Source: Hermatobates lingyangjiaoensis
Taxonomy: Eukaryota; Arthropoda; Insecta; Hemiptera; Hermatobatidae
NCBI GenBank assembly: GCA_026182355.1
Contig: JAPFBL010000034.1
Span: 1,116,001-1,180,000 of the forward strand
DNA length: 64,000 nucleotides
Reading direction: 5' to 3'
Shown here: positions 44,294 through 54,714 of the stretch, piece by piece
Layout of the letters: each line of letters opens with the position of its first letter
Numbering within the stretch: the stretch's first letter is position 1
Notes under the pieces: generated by a model
Databases searched by the model: none
The model's input: only the letters and a program-made list of their open reading frames with translations
What the model was told of the DNA's origin: nothing
Program-made: the position numbers and the translations under genes

Positions 44294-45478
44294 CAATTTT
44301 TCATACACTAGTAACATTATAGAACATTATGGGGTTATAATCGTGGGATAAGGAGAGGAAAAATTAGTATTTGTAATTAGAAGAATATAGTAGCTTTTCC
44401 ATGAAACAATATTGCACAAAAAGGAATATAACTTTTTTGGTCCAAAAGGGATGACTATATGATAAACCTGATTCAAATCGGTAATAGGGTGCTATCGAGT
44501 GTGATTGTAAAACTTAGGGTACAAGTCCAAACAGTGGCAACAAAAATATTCAAAATGGTTTTAAGGGAACTAATAACAGTATACCCATAAGAAAACAACA
44601 TCGGTTTTGTTTAAATTAAAATATTTTTTAAATATTTAATATAAAATTATATTTTATTTAAATGCAAATGAAATTACTTTGTTTGGTAATGATATTTGAA
44701 TTATTATCTGATTAGTTTTTAGTATTAATTTTATCGAAAGATATTGGTAAAGAAATACGAATGCGATTATATTGGCAAGAATATGAAGTTAATTTAAAAG
44801 TTTATTGTATGCAGTAACTACAATAAGATATGCTAATAGTTATCAGTCAAAGTGGATGAGCCAGTAAATAGTGAAAACTGTGATCTGGAGTCAAGCACGC
44901 TAACCACTAAACCATTCTGACTCCAACCCTGTAATTAATAATAATTAAATTAGTAATTAAGATATTTTAGTTGTATCATTATAGTCATTCCATGGAAATG
45001 TTTTTATTTTAGGTTTGATAATTTGACAGGAGACCCATAGCATCTTAAAGCCTTGTGGTTGGAAGATAGTTCCTTTGATGAAATATTTAATACTCTCTAA
45101 CGTATTCAGTGCCAGTTTTCTTACACACAAACGATGACTAAAACTCGTTCAGCTGTCAAAAAGTCTGCCTAAATATTTGATATTTCTTATGTGTGGGATG
45201 TTATGATTATTTGCTATGACGTCATTGCCTTATTGAAACGCTACTTCCAAAAGTCTCACCTTTCTTATAATTCATTTGTAATGGTGGTGATTTCTTTGAT
45301 TGTAGAATCACGTGCTATTTTTTTTATGCATATATATAGTCTTAAAGAAATGAAAAACGATGCAGAATGAACAAACAAGTTTAAAAAGATAACCAAATAA
45401 ACCAACAAAAGGTTCATATAGTTCCTTTTATATTTATAAAAGTATGGACCTTAATATAGAAACAAAATTAATGTTTAA
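44292..45478. other. Mostly unrecognised; tRNA-like scrap at 44885-44935
   Basis: On the minus strand TGGTTTAGTGGTTAGCGTGC resembles a tRNA A-box region, probably a scrap of another tRNA-derived SINE; no B box is convincing. The rest is AT-rich. Confidence 0.35.
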
Positions 45479-45511
45479 TTTAAACCTGAAGAACTAACCG
45501 AGTCCTGATAA

Positions 45512-45558
<47 letters not shown>

Positions 45559-45870
45559 CAGACGTCCAGTTTTTAAAAGCATGCATTGAAGAAGGACTGC
45601 TCCTAACTTTTACAAATATATATATATATATTTGTAAAAGTTGGAAGCAGTCCTTAATTTAAACATATATTGTTCAATAACGCCCCATATTTGGCTTGTA
45701 TCTGTTTTTTACACAATTTCTCCAGTTTTCGGAATTCCTTCCTTGTCTCTTCATTAAAACTATAAAGCTTATCACCAATATTGCTAGTCGACATGTTTCG
45801 AATGTACCACATTCATCATCAGGACAATAATGAGGATGATAGTAGGATTGTTAGTTTATATATAGAGGTG
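45479..45870. mobile_element. PLE fragments meeting tail-to-tail at (TA)n, family B
   Basis: A solo piece (GAACTAACCGAGTCCTGATA) runs into (TA)n at 45515-45553. A plus-strand N-terminal piece (KACIEEGLLLTFTN) follows at 45575-45618, then (TA)n, then the minus-strand family B N-terminus from 45629, ending in a complete hammerhead at 45787-45822. Both coding ends stop at ACAAATATATA. Confidence 0.8.
45787..45822 (-). ncRNA. Hammerhead ribozyme motif, family B
   Basis: Minus strand: CTGATGA, TGAATG/CATTC with loop TGGTA, GAA, ACATGT, C. It is identical to the motif at 10459-10494. Confidence 0.75.
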
Positions 45871-45959
45871 GATTACTATTGGAATGTTCACAGAACATCG
45901 CCCTGGGTAACGGGGTATTATGGGGGATTAAGGCAGGGTGGTTGGACTCACTTACTACC

Positions 45960-46192
45960 TTGCTAATCTGGTTTGGCCTGTTGGAAAATAGTTTGTAGAC
46001 GCAACGTGCAACAAGGGTTACTTGCCGTTGCGTCTACAATGTGGTTGGTCTCCCTTTTTCTTTTCTCCTGAAGACGGATTACCCGAAAATTTGAGCCTGT
46101 AAGTGTGTTTCCTTACTCTGTGTGTTACTCTTCTTGAATCTTGAACTCGTATTATGTCCAGTTTGGTTCGTGTTTCGTTTAATTAAGTGAAG
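45960..46192 (+). mobile_element. PLE terminus, family E1, tail toward (TA)n
   Basis: TTACTTGCCGTTGCGTCTAC, TTGGTCTCCC, CTGAAGACGGATTACC, CGAAAATTTGAGCCTG, AAGTGTGTTTCC: the same 3' region as the plus-strand PLE at 58.98-59.14 kb. With 46206 onward it forms a tail-to-tail pair around (TA)n (46193-46205). Confidence 0.75.
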
Positions 46193-46205
46193 ATATATAT
46201 ATATA

Positions 46206-47232
46206 CGAGTTCGATATTAACAAAGAGCAACACACAAAGTAGGGAAACACACTTACAGACTCAAATTTTCGGGTAATCCGTCTTCAGGAGAAAAGAGAAT
46301 GGGAGACCAAGCACGTTGTAGGCGCAACGGCAAGTAACCAACCCGGCAACCGCCAGCGCTGTCAACCGTACCAGGTCTTAAAGTATAGAATTAGGAGAAG
46401 ATATAAACAGAAACTCAGATAAGCAGTACTGGTTAGGTAAAACTATAAATAGGTGAAAAATTATAAACAATGTAAGATAAAAACAAACTATAAAAAAACA
46501 AAAATAATGATAGAGAAAAGAAGAAAAAAATAAATAAATAAAAATAAATACAATACAAAAAACTTGCATTGGTTGTTTTAGTAAATAAAAGATAGAGACT
46601 GAATAAAAGGGTAAGTATGGGAAACTAGTTAAGAATAAGAATTTAGAAAAATAAAATAGGATAAAACAAACTAGTGGTAAGTGAAGAAGACAAAATAGAT
46701 ATACAAAAAATATACGCAAGAGGAAAAAAGAAATAAGTACTAGAGAATAAAGAATACTGGAAAATAAATACATAAAAAAAAAAATATTATCTTTTAAGGT
46801 TAAGTCCAGGTGCACTGCGCGCCCCGAGCAACCAGATGTGAGCCTCCTCAGAGGCTCTAAGGGTCACATTATTATCACCAGGGGGAATCTGACGCAGAAT
46901 CTGCACACTGAAGCAGTCGTTAAAAGACAGACCGTGGGATTTGGCGTGTATGGCGACAGGTAAATTGGAGTTGTTGTTAACGGATGCTCTATGACCGTTC
47001 ATACGGTGGCTGAGCTTGTTAGAGGACAGTCTTACGTAGAACGCATCACAACGAGTACAGTCCAATTTGTAAACACAATTTTTGGATGTACATGAGCAGT
47101 CCTTAGCAACAGGGAAGGACTGGTTGTGGGAAGATGGAGTGAAGTGTGAAAGGGGGTTGAGAAGCGGACAGGTCAGGCACCCCCGCCTCTCGCAACTCTT
47201 AGCGCCCACAGACGGGTGGTTGACGCTCCTGG
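46206..47232 (-). mobile_element. 5'-truncated PLE, minus strand, family E1
   Basis: From the 3' end (CGAGTTCG next to (TA)n) it runs through the hammerhead-like core at 46263-46287, the U-rich 3' UTR (46378-46786) and the endonuclease ORF, and stops at CTCCTGG fused to (TA)n (47233-47253). It is collinear with, and nearly identical to, the 58110-59140 part of the plus-strand copy. (TA)n lies on both sides. Confidence 0.92.
46787..47209 (-). CDS. PLE GIY-YIG endonuclease domain (truncated protein)
   Basis: This 140-codon open frame starts in the linker (GAKSCERRGCLTCPLL) and carries a Cys-rich region (SCTSKNCVYKLDCTRC), then DAFYVRLSSNKLSHRMNGHR. The CVY...FYV(G) pair is the PLE version of GIY-YIG, followed by the R-x-x-x-H helix and the ending LLGARSAPGLNLKR. 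The second half-site glycine is replaced (FYVR; the copy at 58.29 kb has FYVG), so activity is doubtful. In PLEs this domain nicks the target before target-primed reverse transcription. The reverse transcriptase is missing. Confidence 0.88.
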   Translation of the reverse strand: MGAKSCERRGCLTCPLLNPLSHFTPSSHNQSFPVAKDCSCTSKNCVYKLDCTRCDAFYVRLSSNKLSHRMNGHRASVNNNSNLPVAIHAKSHGLSFNDCFSVQILRQIPPGDNNVTLRASEEAHIWLLGARSAPGLNLKR

Positions 47233-47253
47233 ATATATATATATATATATATA

Positions 47254-48050
47254 TGTTTGTGAAATGGTGTATGTGAGCTTGTGGACAATGTTAAACATTA
47301 ATTAATGATGATTAGCAACATAAATTGGATGTTTAGTTGTTTTATATCAAAAGTTGCTATATATTTGCATCAGCTGATCAAACCAATTCAGAAATCATTA
47401 AAGGCGAGGCTTTGAGTTGAGCTAGGGGGATGCTAAGATTATTGGCCTCGGCAGCCAGTTGATTAGGAATAACGTAAATCGAAGAGCAGTAATTAGAGCA
47501 CCACCTGAGGAGAAGTTCCTCTCGCTTATTGCCTAACCCTTTAGATTTATTGCCGCCTTGTAATAGAACCTAAATGGCTTTCTAGTTTTTTTTTTTTTTT
47601 AGTGATCATTTTTGCTAAAGGAAAATTTATAGTTTGTACAAAAAAAAAAAGAAATAAAGAAGCTGAGCTAGCATTGGATTATTTTCAATGAAACTTATAA
47701 TTGTATGAAAAAATTTACATTTATAAAGAATATAATTATTTATTTAATTCGAAGCGAATCATAAACCTTGATTTTACATAATGGTAATTCGAGTCGTCTT
47801 TTGTCTAAATATTCATTTACTCTTAAAAATTATTAGCAGTGACAATGCCTAATCATGTAGGAGCATATAAGGAAGTAACTATACAACGTTTTTCAGCAGG
47901 CACTCCTCCCATTTGGTACTGGTATGGGAATTGGGGGGGGGTTAGAAACCATATCTGCTTCCAACGCATTTGTCAGTCCCTGTCAGGTAACTTAGAGATC
48001 TGTAAAAGATAAGTCAAACAAACGTTTCACGGTGAATCACAAACACAGAA
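47254..48050. other. GC-richer island at 47380-47580, otherwise unrecognised
   Basis: The island contains CAGCTGATCAAACC, TAGGAATAACG and TAATTAGAG words, no ORF and no repeat match. It could be a conserved enhancer-like element. 47930-47941 is a short G-run. Confidence 0.4.
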
Positions 48051-48299
48051 CTATGGAACAAACACACTTACCGTCTTTAATTTTCGGTTGAACCGTCATC
48101 AGGAGAGTTGAGATAGGGACACCAAGCACACTTGTGAAGCGATGGTTGGAGACCCAACCGTCTCGACAGTCTCCAAACGACAGTCGATTCACAAGTGCGC
48201 TTGGTGTTCCTATCTCAACTCTCCTGATGACGGTTCAACCGAAAATTAGAGACAGTAAGAGTGTTTGTTCCTTAGTTATGTGTTTGTGATTCATTGTAA
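48051..48299. mobile_element. PLE-derived fold-back, family F
   Basis: The minus copy 48055-48160 and plus copy 48175-48290 are inverted and nearly identical (CACTTGTGAA ... AACTCTCCTGATGACGGTTC, AACCGAAAATTA). Cores lie at 48079-48102 (minus) and 48224-48250 (plus). Downstream ends point outward. Confidence 0.8.
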
Positions 48300-48309
48300 A
48301 ACGTTTATA

Positions 48310-48327
48310 CACACACACACACACACA

Positions 48328-48403
<76 letters not shown>
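48310..48403. repeat. (CA)n(TA)n microsatellite
   Basis: About 50 bp of ACACAC with one CC interruption is followed by about 42 bp of TATATA. Confidence 0.97.
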
Positions 48404-48406
<3 letters not shown>

Positions 48407-48706
48407 TGTATTTGGGGAGCAGGCCTTCATCTATACAAGTTTTATTAAAACTTATGCCTATTTCTAATTTCACACCTTTTCGAGTTAATTTTTCCCATCT
48501 TCTGACCTCTGGCTTCCAAGAGTTCGGGACTAGATATATTAATTCTCCGAAATTTTTATTTAACAAAAATAAATAAATAAAAATTTCGGAGAATTAATAT
48601 ATCTAGTCCCGAACTCTTGGAAACCAGAGGTCAAAAGATGGGAAAAATTAACTCGAAAAGGTGTTAAATTAGAAATAGGCATAAGTTTTAATAAAACTTG
48701 TTATAT
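48404..48706. mobile_element. PLE N-terminal ORF fold-back between (TA)n tracts
   Basis: Inverted arms 48404-48560 and 48574-48706 each encode the PLE N-terminal block. On the minus strand the left arm reads LVPNSWKPEVRRWEKLTRKG, LEIGISFNKTCIDEGLLPKY, TN, then (TA)n. The plus-strand right arm (with a frame break) stops earlier, at ACTTGT fused to TATATA, where other copies read TTGTATAGATG. Both ends therefore join (TA)n at an internal TATA word. Confidence 0.8.
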
Positions 48707-48709
48707 ATA

Positions 48710-48778
<69 letters not shown>
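48707..48778. repeat. (TA)n(GA)n microsatellite
   Basis: (TA)n with one interruption followed by about 36 bp of GAGAGA. Confidence 0.95.
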
Positions 48779-48780
<2 letters not shown>

Positions 48781-49744
48781 CCTTCCACCCACAGTCTTGA
48801 ACTTTCATTCTTCGTGGAAACTTTGGAAACTAGTATTCCAAACTGTTTTACATATATCTTTAGCACTATGGCCAATAACAAAACAAAGCCAATTTTGAGT
48901 TAATACTTATATTTTTAATTAAATTAATAAATGTTTGATTAGAATGTTTCAAATTTTTAAGAAAGAATATTTCAGTATTACTCTTAGCATAGTGGTAGGA
49001 AAACAATTACATAATAGCTTCGACAGAAAGGGTAATTAGTAATTAGTCTGTCGTTACGTGAGGCAGCTCTGAAAAATTATTCATTTTACATTCATTGCGC
49101 GTCCCTTGTTAGGGTTCCTTTTCTCCTACATTTATGTAATTCTTCTGAAAACATCTGTTAGCTTTATTTAAAAACACAAAAAAAACTTGAAATAATAAAA
49201 AGAAAACAATTGCTCAATTATTTCAAAGCTTTCATTATTTATTTTTATAAAAAAAAGTTTAATTATTGAAATAAAAGTTTGAAATCTATTTATTGTATAT
49301 TTATGTAAAGTCATTTATTTTTTTATGTAAATGCAGATCTCTCCTCTTTTTCAAATTCATATAGATAAAAGGCCAAAGTATGCCAGGAATGTACCTAGAC
49401 TGGAGTTGCTAGCAGTCTTTTGCCATGGGAAAAGCATTCCCACTGCATGAACATCGTTTGTGTCACTACTAAGCTACTGTCGATTCTATTTACAACGGAG
49501 ATGAGACCTAATGACAACACCTTCAAACATCCATGGTGCTGTTAAATAGTAGACATTTCCCTCATTATGAATTGTGCTAAACTTTAAGAAAATTAATGGT
49601 AAAAGCTTAAAATATTTCCTTTGAGTCCTTAAAAAAGTGCTAGTTGTTTTTTTTTCAAAAGTGGAGTTAAGGGTCTGCTGCAATTCTACACCTCTGACGC
49701 TGATTCTTCAAGAGGATATTGTATCTTTCTAATGATACTGCATT
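48779..49744. other. Nothing recognised
   Basis: AT-rich DNA; no supported feature. Confidence 0.4.
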
Positions 49745-50005
49745 AGGAGTCCTAAACTTTACCTGACTTTAAATCAGAATTGCTCTAAGTGTCTTTAGAG
49801 TAGTGATCTTTAACAAGTAAGTGACATCAACATGTTTTACATGTGACATGTAGTACCGACGGTTTTAACGTCGTCTCTGAGAGATTACATGTTCAGATTT
49901 TTTCATCTCCCAGGTGAAAACTTAAAGACCGTTATGTGAATGAGTCCAGATATGAGCGCAAGACACTCGACTACCAAATCACTAAACGCTGGTGTTTGGT
50001 GTCAT
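49745..50005 (-). mobile_element. tRNA-derived SINE, copy 8, old
   Basis: The recognisable body AGGAGTCCTAAACTTTACCT, TAGTGATCTTTAACAAGTAA, GTACCGACGG...TTAACGTCGTCTC lies on the minus strand. The tRNA-like head near 49960-50000 is eroded. Confidence 0.65.
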
Positions 50006-52640
50006 TCAAACAAAAATTTATTTTTTAATATTACCTATATTGATTAACTGTCACAGCTATCTACTTTATAAATGGACTTTTGGAATCTTATACTACAATG
50101 AAGCTGAGAAAACTACATAAGCGCTACAAATATCTACTTTCCTTATTGGACCAGCATTCAGGATTTACTATAATTAACAAATTACTAATTAAATTATACT
50201 TGTTTAAATCCCTCTTATCCTATGTTGTCTTTCATACTCGTTAGCCTTTGGAATGTCTTAGATAAAGAGGATCTGAAATCGGTCAGATACAATTAAACTT
50301 ACACTAACAAGTTGTATTATTTTATAAAAAGTATGGAAATGCCTGTTGAAACATCAAGGGTTGAGTCTAGAGGAACAAAAGAAGCATTTTAATTATATAG
50401 ATGTACTATTAAAATCTATCAGAAAAGTTTTTACTATAAGATTTATCTATCATATCCAACAACTTATTCTCGACTGAGTCTATTGTTTTCTAATAAGTAT
50501 CTGAATATTTCTTCTACTAATCTGTGATATCCCAAGAAATATCTGAAGAGGTTTATAGATAATAATAATATCCCAAGAAATATCTGAAGAGGTTTATAGA
50601 TAATACGAGCGTGATTTTTAATTTTGCAGACAATTTTCATTATTTATAGGTACTCTTCATGCTAGGGAATATAATTACTACTTCAGTGCTAATCTCCTGT
50701 CCCTTTGTTATCAATTTTTATCATCTTTGTTATCAGTGCAGTTGGCATTGCTATTGTTTATATGATTATATTTGTTTTATACATTATGATAAACCTCGTG
50801 ATTCTTAATGATAATAAACATAATTGTTATCCATGCCAGGTGTGGTATAACAGTAATCTGTTGGACTTGAGTACTCAAATTTTTGTCTACGTCGTCCCGT
50901 TGGAGGAGAAATAAAGCCGTCGTCCCTGAGCCTGTAAAACGCCATGAAGTTACTCATTGAAGATTGCTTCTCAAATAAAATTGTAGAAAGTTATGATAAG
51001 AACTCCCGATTCTGAATCAACCATTTAGTGTGGCCCATGATTAGCACACTATACCAGACTATAGTACAAATAATATGGCATAATAACGTATACTATAAAA
51101 TAAAGTGACTTTTTTCCCCTCTAAAGTAGTACCCCTACTTGGAGGGAGTTTATTATGTTATTTTCACATACTCGAAATGATGAAGTGACTGTTAAGACCC
51201 CAATCATAGACTTATCCATCTGATGATTTGCTTACAGTGTAATGATCATCAATGACTTTCATTCTAGGATGATATGCAATTAAATGTATTTTTACTAAAA
51301 TTCCCTACTCTATGGAGTGTTATTAAATATCTACACTGCACTGTCTTGTTCAGTAGTACTAAAAGAGATACATCAATTAAATGAATATTAACTTTTAGAG
51401 ACTTTATGTGAATGTTGGTGGTAGAAAAGCAATTTTTTTTTTCATTCCTCACACGTACGGTCTTCTTCATAAAAGTCAGCGTTTTTCAAAAGAGGTAGAT
51501 ATATTTATACATGACAATTGACCATGACCTTAATGTTTATGAGCAAGGTGATACATTCATTATTAGTGGATGAATGACTGAGTTAAAAGGTCTGATCCTG
51601 TAGCAGACCATTCATTATAGTTTTTGGAAACAAAACTATAGACATTATAGACATTATACGAGGCAACGCTGCTGTCTTATAGTCGACGCATCTTATAGTC
51701 TTATGGTCCAACTTAAGCCGAATGCAATCTGTTTACATGGTGCATGGAGGAATCACAGTTTTGTAATGAATTCTTTAAAAATTAATATTAATTTATTTAT
51801 TAAAAAATATTGAAATAAATATTACTAAAAGGCCCACAAATAAATCACGGCCTTGAGTATATTGAGCCAGAGCAGGGTGGGTGAACTATCGTTTAATATC
51901 TCCCTTTTGCTTAAGGTTATACTGTATACTTTGAGTGCAGGGTACAGCTGGGTCCTGCAGCACCACCAATCACCTCCTGCCTTACGACTGTTTTTTTTTT
52001 GTGGGCGGAGCCAGATTAAACTTAAGTCGGTCAGTTCTCGAGGTTTGTGCCTAAGCAGGGAAGAACAATGAGGAAGTCAGTGCTTACACGGGAGTGCAGG
52101 AAGTAGGTTGGGAGTTGGTTGTTGAGGGGGCGATAGACAATAAGCAGTGATTCGTTATGTTACATCTTCTCACCAGTTGAGCTGATTAGTTGCACTTTAA
52201 AGCGACTTTTGATCCTCTATTAGCTTCTTATATAATCTTCCACTATTTCCTGAGATAGCGAGAGAAATGCGATTGCTGCAAAAGTGGTAGAAATCGACAC
52301 GACTGGTATCCCATTCCTACTGTTTACAGTTTTAAACCAATTACACTTTCACTCTTTTTTGGTTTCCTTTGTTTGCAAAAATTCCTCATTACTTAATTTA
52401 ACAAGCATTGTCTAACACCTTTTACTTAATATTCCTTTTTTTTTTTGCAACGTTGTTATTCTAAATAATTTCATACTGGGTCAATTCTATATTTTAAGTC
52501 CTGATTTGCCTTCCCTCAAGTTGATATTAGCCAATCAATTTTTAGCGAAATCTTTACATTGTTCAGGCTTGGAACTGGCACCTCTTAAGACGGTATTTTT
52601 AACCCCCCCCCACCCACGTTAAACATGTAACTTCATATTC
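50006..52640. other. Mostly unrecognised; GC-richer island at 51840-52330
   Basis: Contains a two-copy 41-bp direct repeat at 50527-50605 (TATCCCAAGAAATATCTGAA, GAGGTTTATAGATAAT). The island at 51840-52330 (CCAGAGCAGGGTGGGTGAAC ... GTGGGCGGAGCCAGATTAAA) is non-repetitive and weakly open on the plus strand; it could be regulatory. Confidence 0.4.
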
Positions 52641-53110
52641 GAGATTCAAACATGTAAACCAAAGACAAGCGTCTTTACTTTAAATGTCACCTAAACCTAA
52701 GAAAATGCCTACCAATTTTTTAAAAATCCGACAATTTTTTCAGTTTTAGCTTTTGTAGCATCCATTATAATGGTAAAATGTCAAGACTAGAGTTAGTAGT
52801 TTAGGAGAAAAAATGTTATCTAAAATACATTTTGGCAAAAAAACTGATTTTCCTATCATGCAAAATTACTCCCAAACAATAGGGCTCATCTATACTATAA
52901 GACCCATTTTTGTTCAAAATATTAATTAGATCCATCAACGATTGGAGACTGCAGCTTCATCACAAGTTTTTAGATCCCCCCACCCCCTTCACACGCACAT
53001 AAACACGCACACGTACACACACAATCATCGAAAAAACATAAAAAAAAACAACTTTAGGGAGCTCAAAACATGTAATTTTAATGTTTTAAAATCTTGAGAT
53101 ACAATTTTTT
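52641..53110 (-). repeat. Dispersed repeat R1, copy 2
   Basis: A minus-strand homologue of 62262-62830: TCAAGACTAGAGTTAGTAGT, GATCCATCAACGATTGGAGA, a CA-rich tract where the other copies have (GT)n, ATCATCGAAAAAAC, CAAAACATGTAATTTTA, TTTTTTCACAAT. Confidence 0.7.
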
Positions 53111-54245
53111 CACAATAACTATTCTCTAATTATAGTAAATTAAAAATAGATAATGAATTTATTCTTTTCGTCATAAATTAATGTTATGTTTCAATTTAAT
53201 TGTAAAGTGAATTAATTTGTAACGCAAAATTACATGAGACAATAAAATTGTAACGTAATTAGAATTGTAATTATAAATTAAGCTAATTAAATTTCCTTAG
53301 TTTAACAACAAAAGCCATTGAAGTATACACAACATAATTAACTCATTTGGTTATTTCTAATTCTTATATAAATTATAATAATTATGGTATTTCAACAATC
53401 ACTGTTGAATTAGTTATTAACTAATGATATTAGTTATTTTTAGTGTGATCATCACAAAATATTATCATATCCTGTTACAATGTTACATAATATTGTATGT
53501 TCAAGTTATGCTGCAAAAAAATTTACTCTTCATCTAATTTCTAAATGTAGATTTCACAAAAACTTTAGTACCTAATTTTAAAAAATAAGAACATTTTACT
53601 GTAATAGTAAAATAACTCGTTTCTTAAACGAAGATCTTAGATTTTTTAGTTAAGTACTTAGTGAAAGAAACTGAAATGCAAAAGCTGTAAACATTTATTA
53701 AAATAAATGAAATTAGTATGAAAAAAAAAATGAAAAAAATATTATAACTTTACTTGTAATGATATCAATGACTATACAAAATAACATGCTCCTTAAGAGT
53801 AAATGCAGTATTGAAAACATACCGACAACAGCTTTCAATGCTGCTTATGTTTTAGTTTCTGCATACATTCATTATTATCCATTTCATAACATATTTTTTT
53901 AATCTAATTCTAATATCTGTTTAATTATTTTCTTAATTTAATTAATAATATGATAAAACTAAATGCAAATAAACTAAAAGCTATAAAACCAGTCCCCCCC
54001 CCCCCCCCCCCAACATGATTCGATGGAATTACAAATTGCTTACTAAAAAAATAATGAACACATTGATAATGGGTAACTTTTTATTTATTGTTTTTGTTTC
54101 AAATATATAGTAAGTATATATATTTCATTTACGTACAATAGTTGTGGGTGTTGATAAAGTTCTTAATGAAGTTGACAGAAAGAGGGCGTGGCCTGATGTA
54201 GGCTCGTCAGAACATGGTGCATGACTTTCCACTTTTAAATTACTT
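53111..54245. other. AT-rich DNA, C-run at 53995-54011
   Basis: No supported gene or element. The poly-C run is about 17 bp. Confidence 0.45.
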
Positions 54246-54255
54246 CTTTATATGA

Positions 54256-54269
54256 GACACACACACACA

Positions 54270-54329
<60 letters not shown>

Positions 54330-54330
54330 C
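54256..54330. repeat. (AC)n(AT)n microsatellite
   Basis: About 60 bp of ACACAC with one TC interruption, then a short ATATAT that abuts a PLE 3' end. Confidence 0.97.
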
Positions 54331-54709
54331 TTTAACACAGAGAAAAGAACACAGAAAGACACTACAGAACTCACTTCGATATTTCGACATCCTTCGTCAT
54401 CAGGAAGAAGTGCGAAGTACTCGCGTTCAGAAGCAAACTGCTACTGGCCTCCAGAGTAACTCGTGGAACCACCGCAATGCTGCCTCCCAGCGAAGGAGAG
54501 GAAAAATAGAAATTTCTCCAATATTTATTTATAAAACAAGATAAAAAGTATATAATACGAAATAATAATGAAGACAATAAATAAAAATGCAAAAAAAAAT
54601 TAACAGTACAGGTTAAGACCAGGAGGAGAGCGAGCCTTAAGGAGGCATATGAATGCCTCTTCGAAAGCTCTAAGGGTGACGTGGGAATTAGACTCGGGGT
54701 CTAGACTTA
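54331..54709 (-). mobile_element. 5'-truncated PLE, minus strand, family E2
   Basis: The 3' end GTGTTAAAG abuts the microsatellite. A hammerhead-like core (54376-54403) is followed by the 3' UTR and the end of the endonuclease ORF (ESNSHVTLRAFEEAFICLLK, ARSPPGLNLYC). It stops at about 54709 in the AGTCTAGACCCCGAG region. It matches the plus-strand copy at 60095-60449. Confidence 0.85.
54376..54403 (-). ncRNA. Hammerhead-like motif, family E2
   Basis: Minus strand: CTGATGA, CGA/TCG hairpin with loop AGGATG, AAATATCGAAG. The first box is canonical; base 10.1-11.1 pairing or the G of GAAA is compromised, so the fold is less certain than in families A to C. Confidence 0.45.
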
Positions 54710-54714
54710 TCTTG

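Noticed and set aside
44885..44935. tRNA gene
   Set aside because: Only an A-box-like word; no anticodon arm or B box that pairs. Likely SINE scrap.
46378..46815. 145-codon minus-strand hydrophobic ORF
   Set aside because: It overlaps the U-rich 3' UTR of a PLE; the same DNA at 58544-58970 gives different, shifted frames. Composition artefact.
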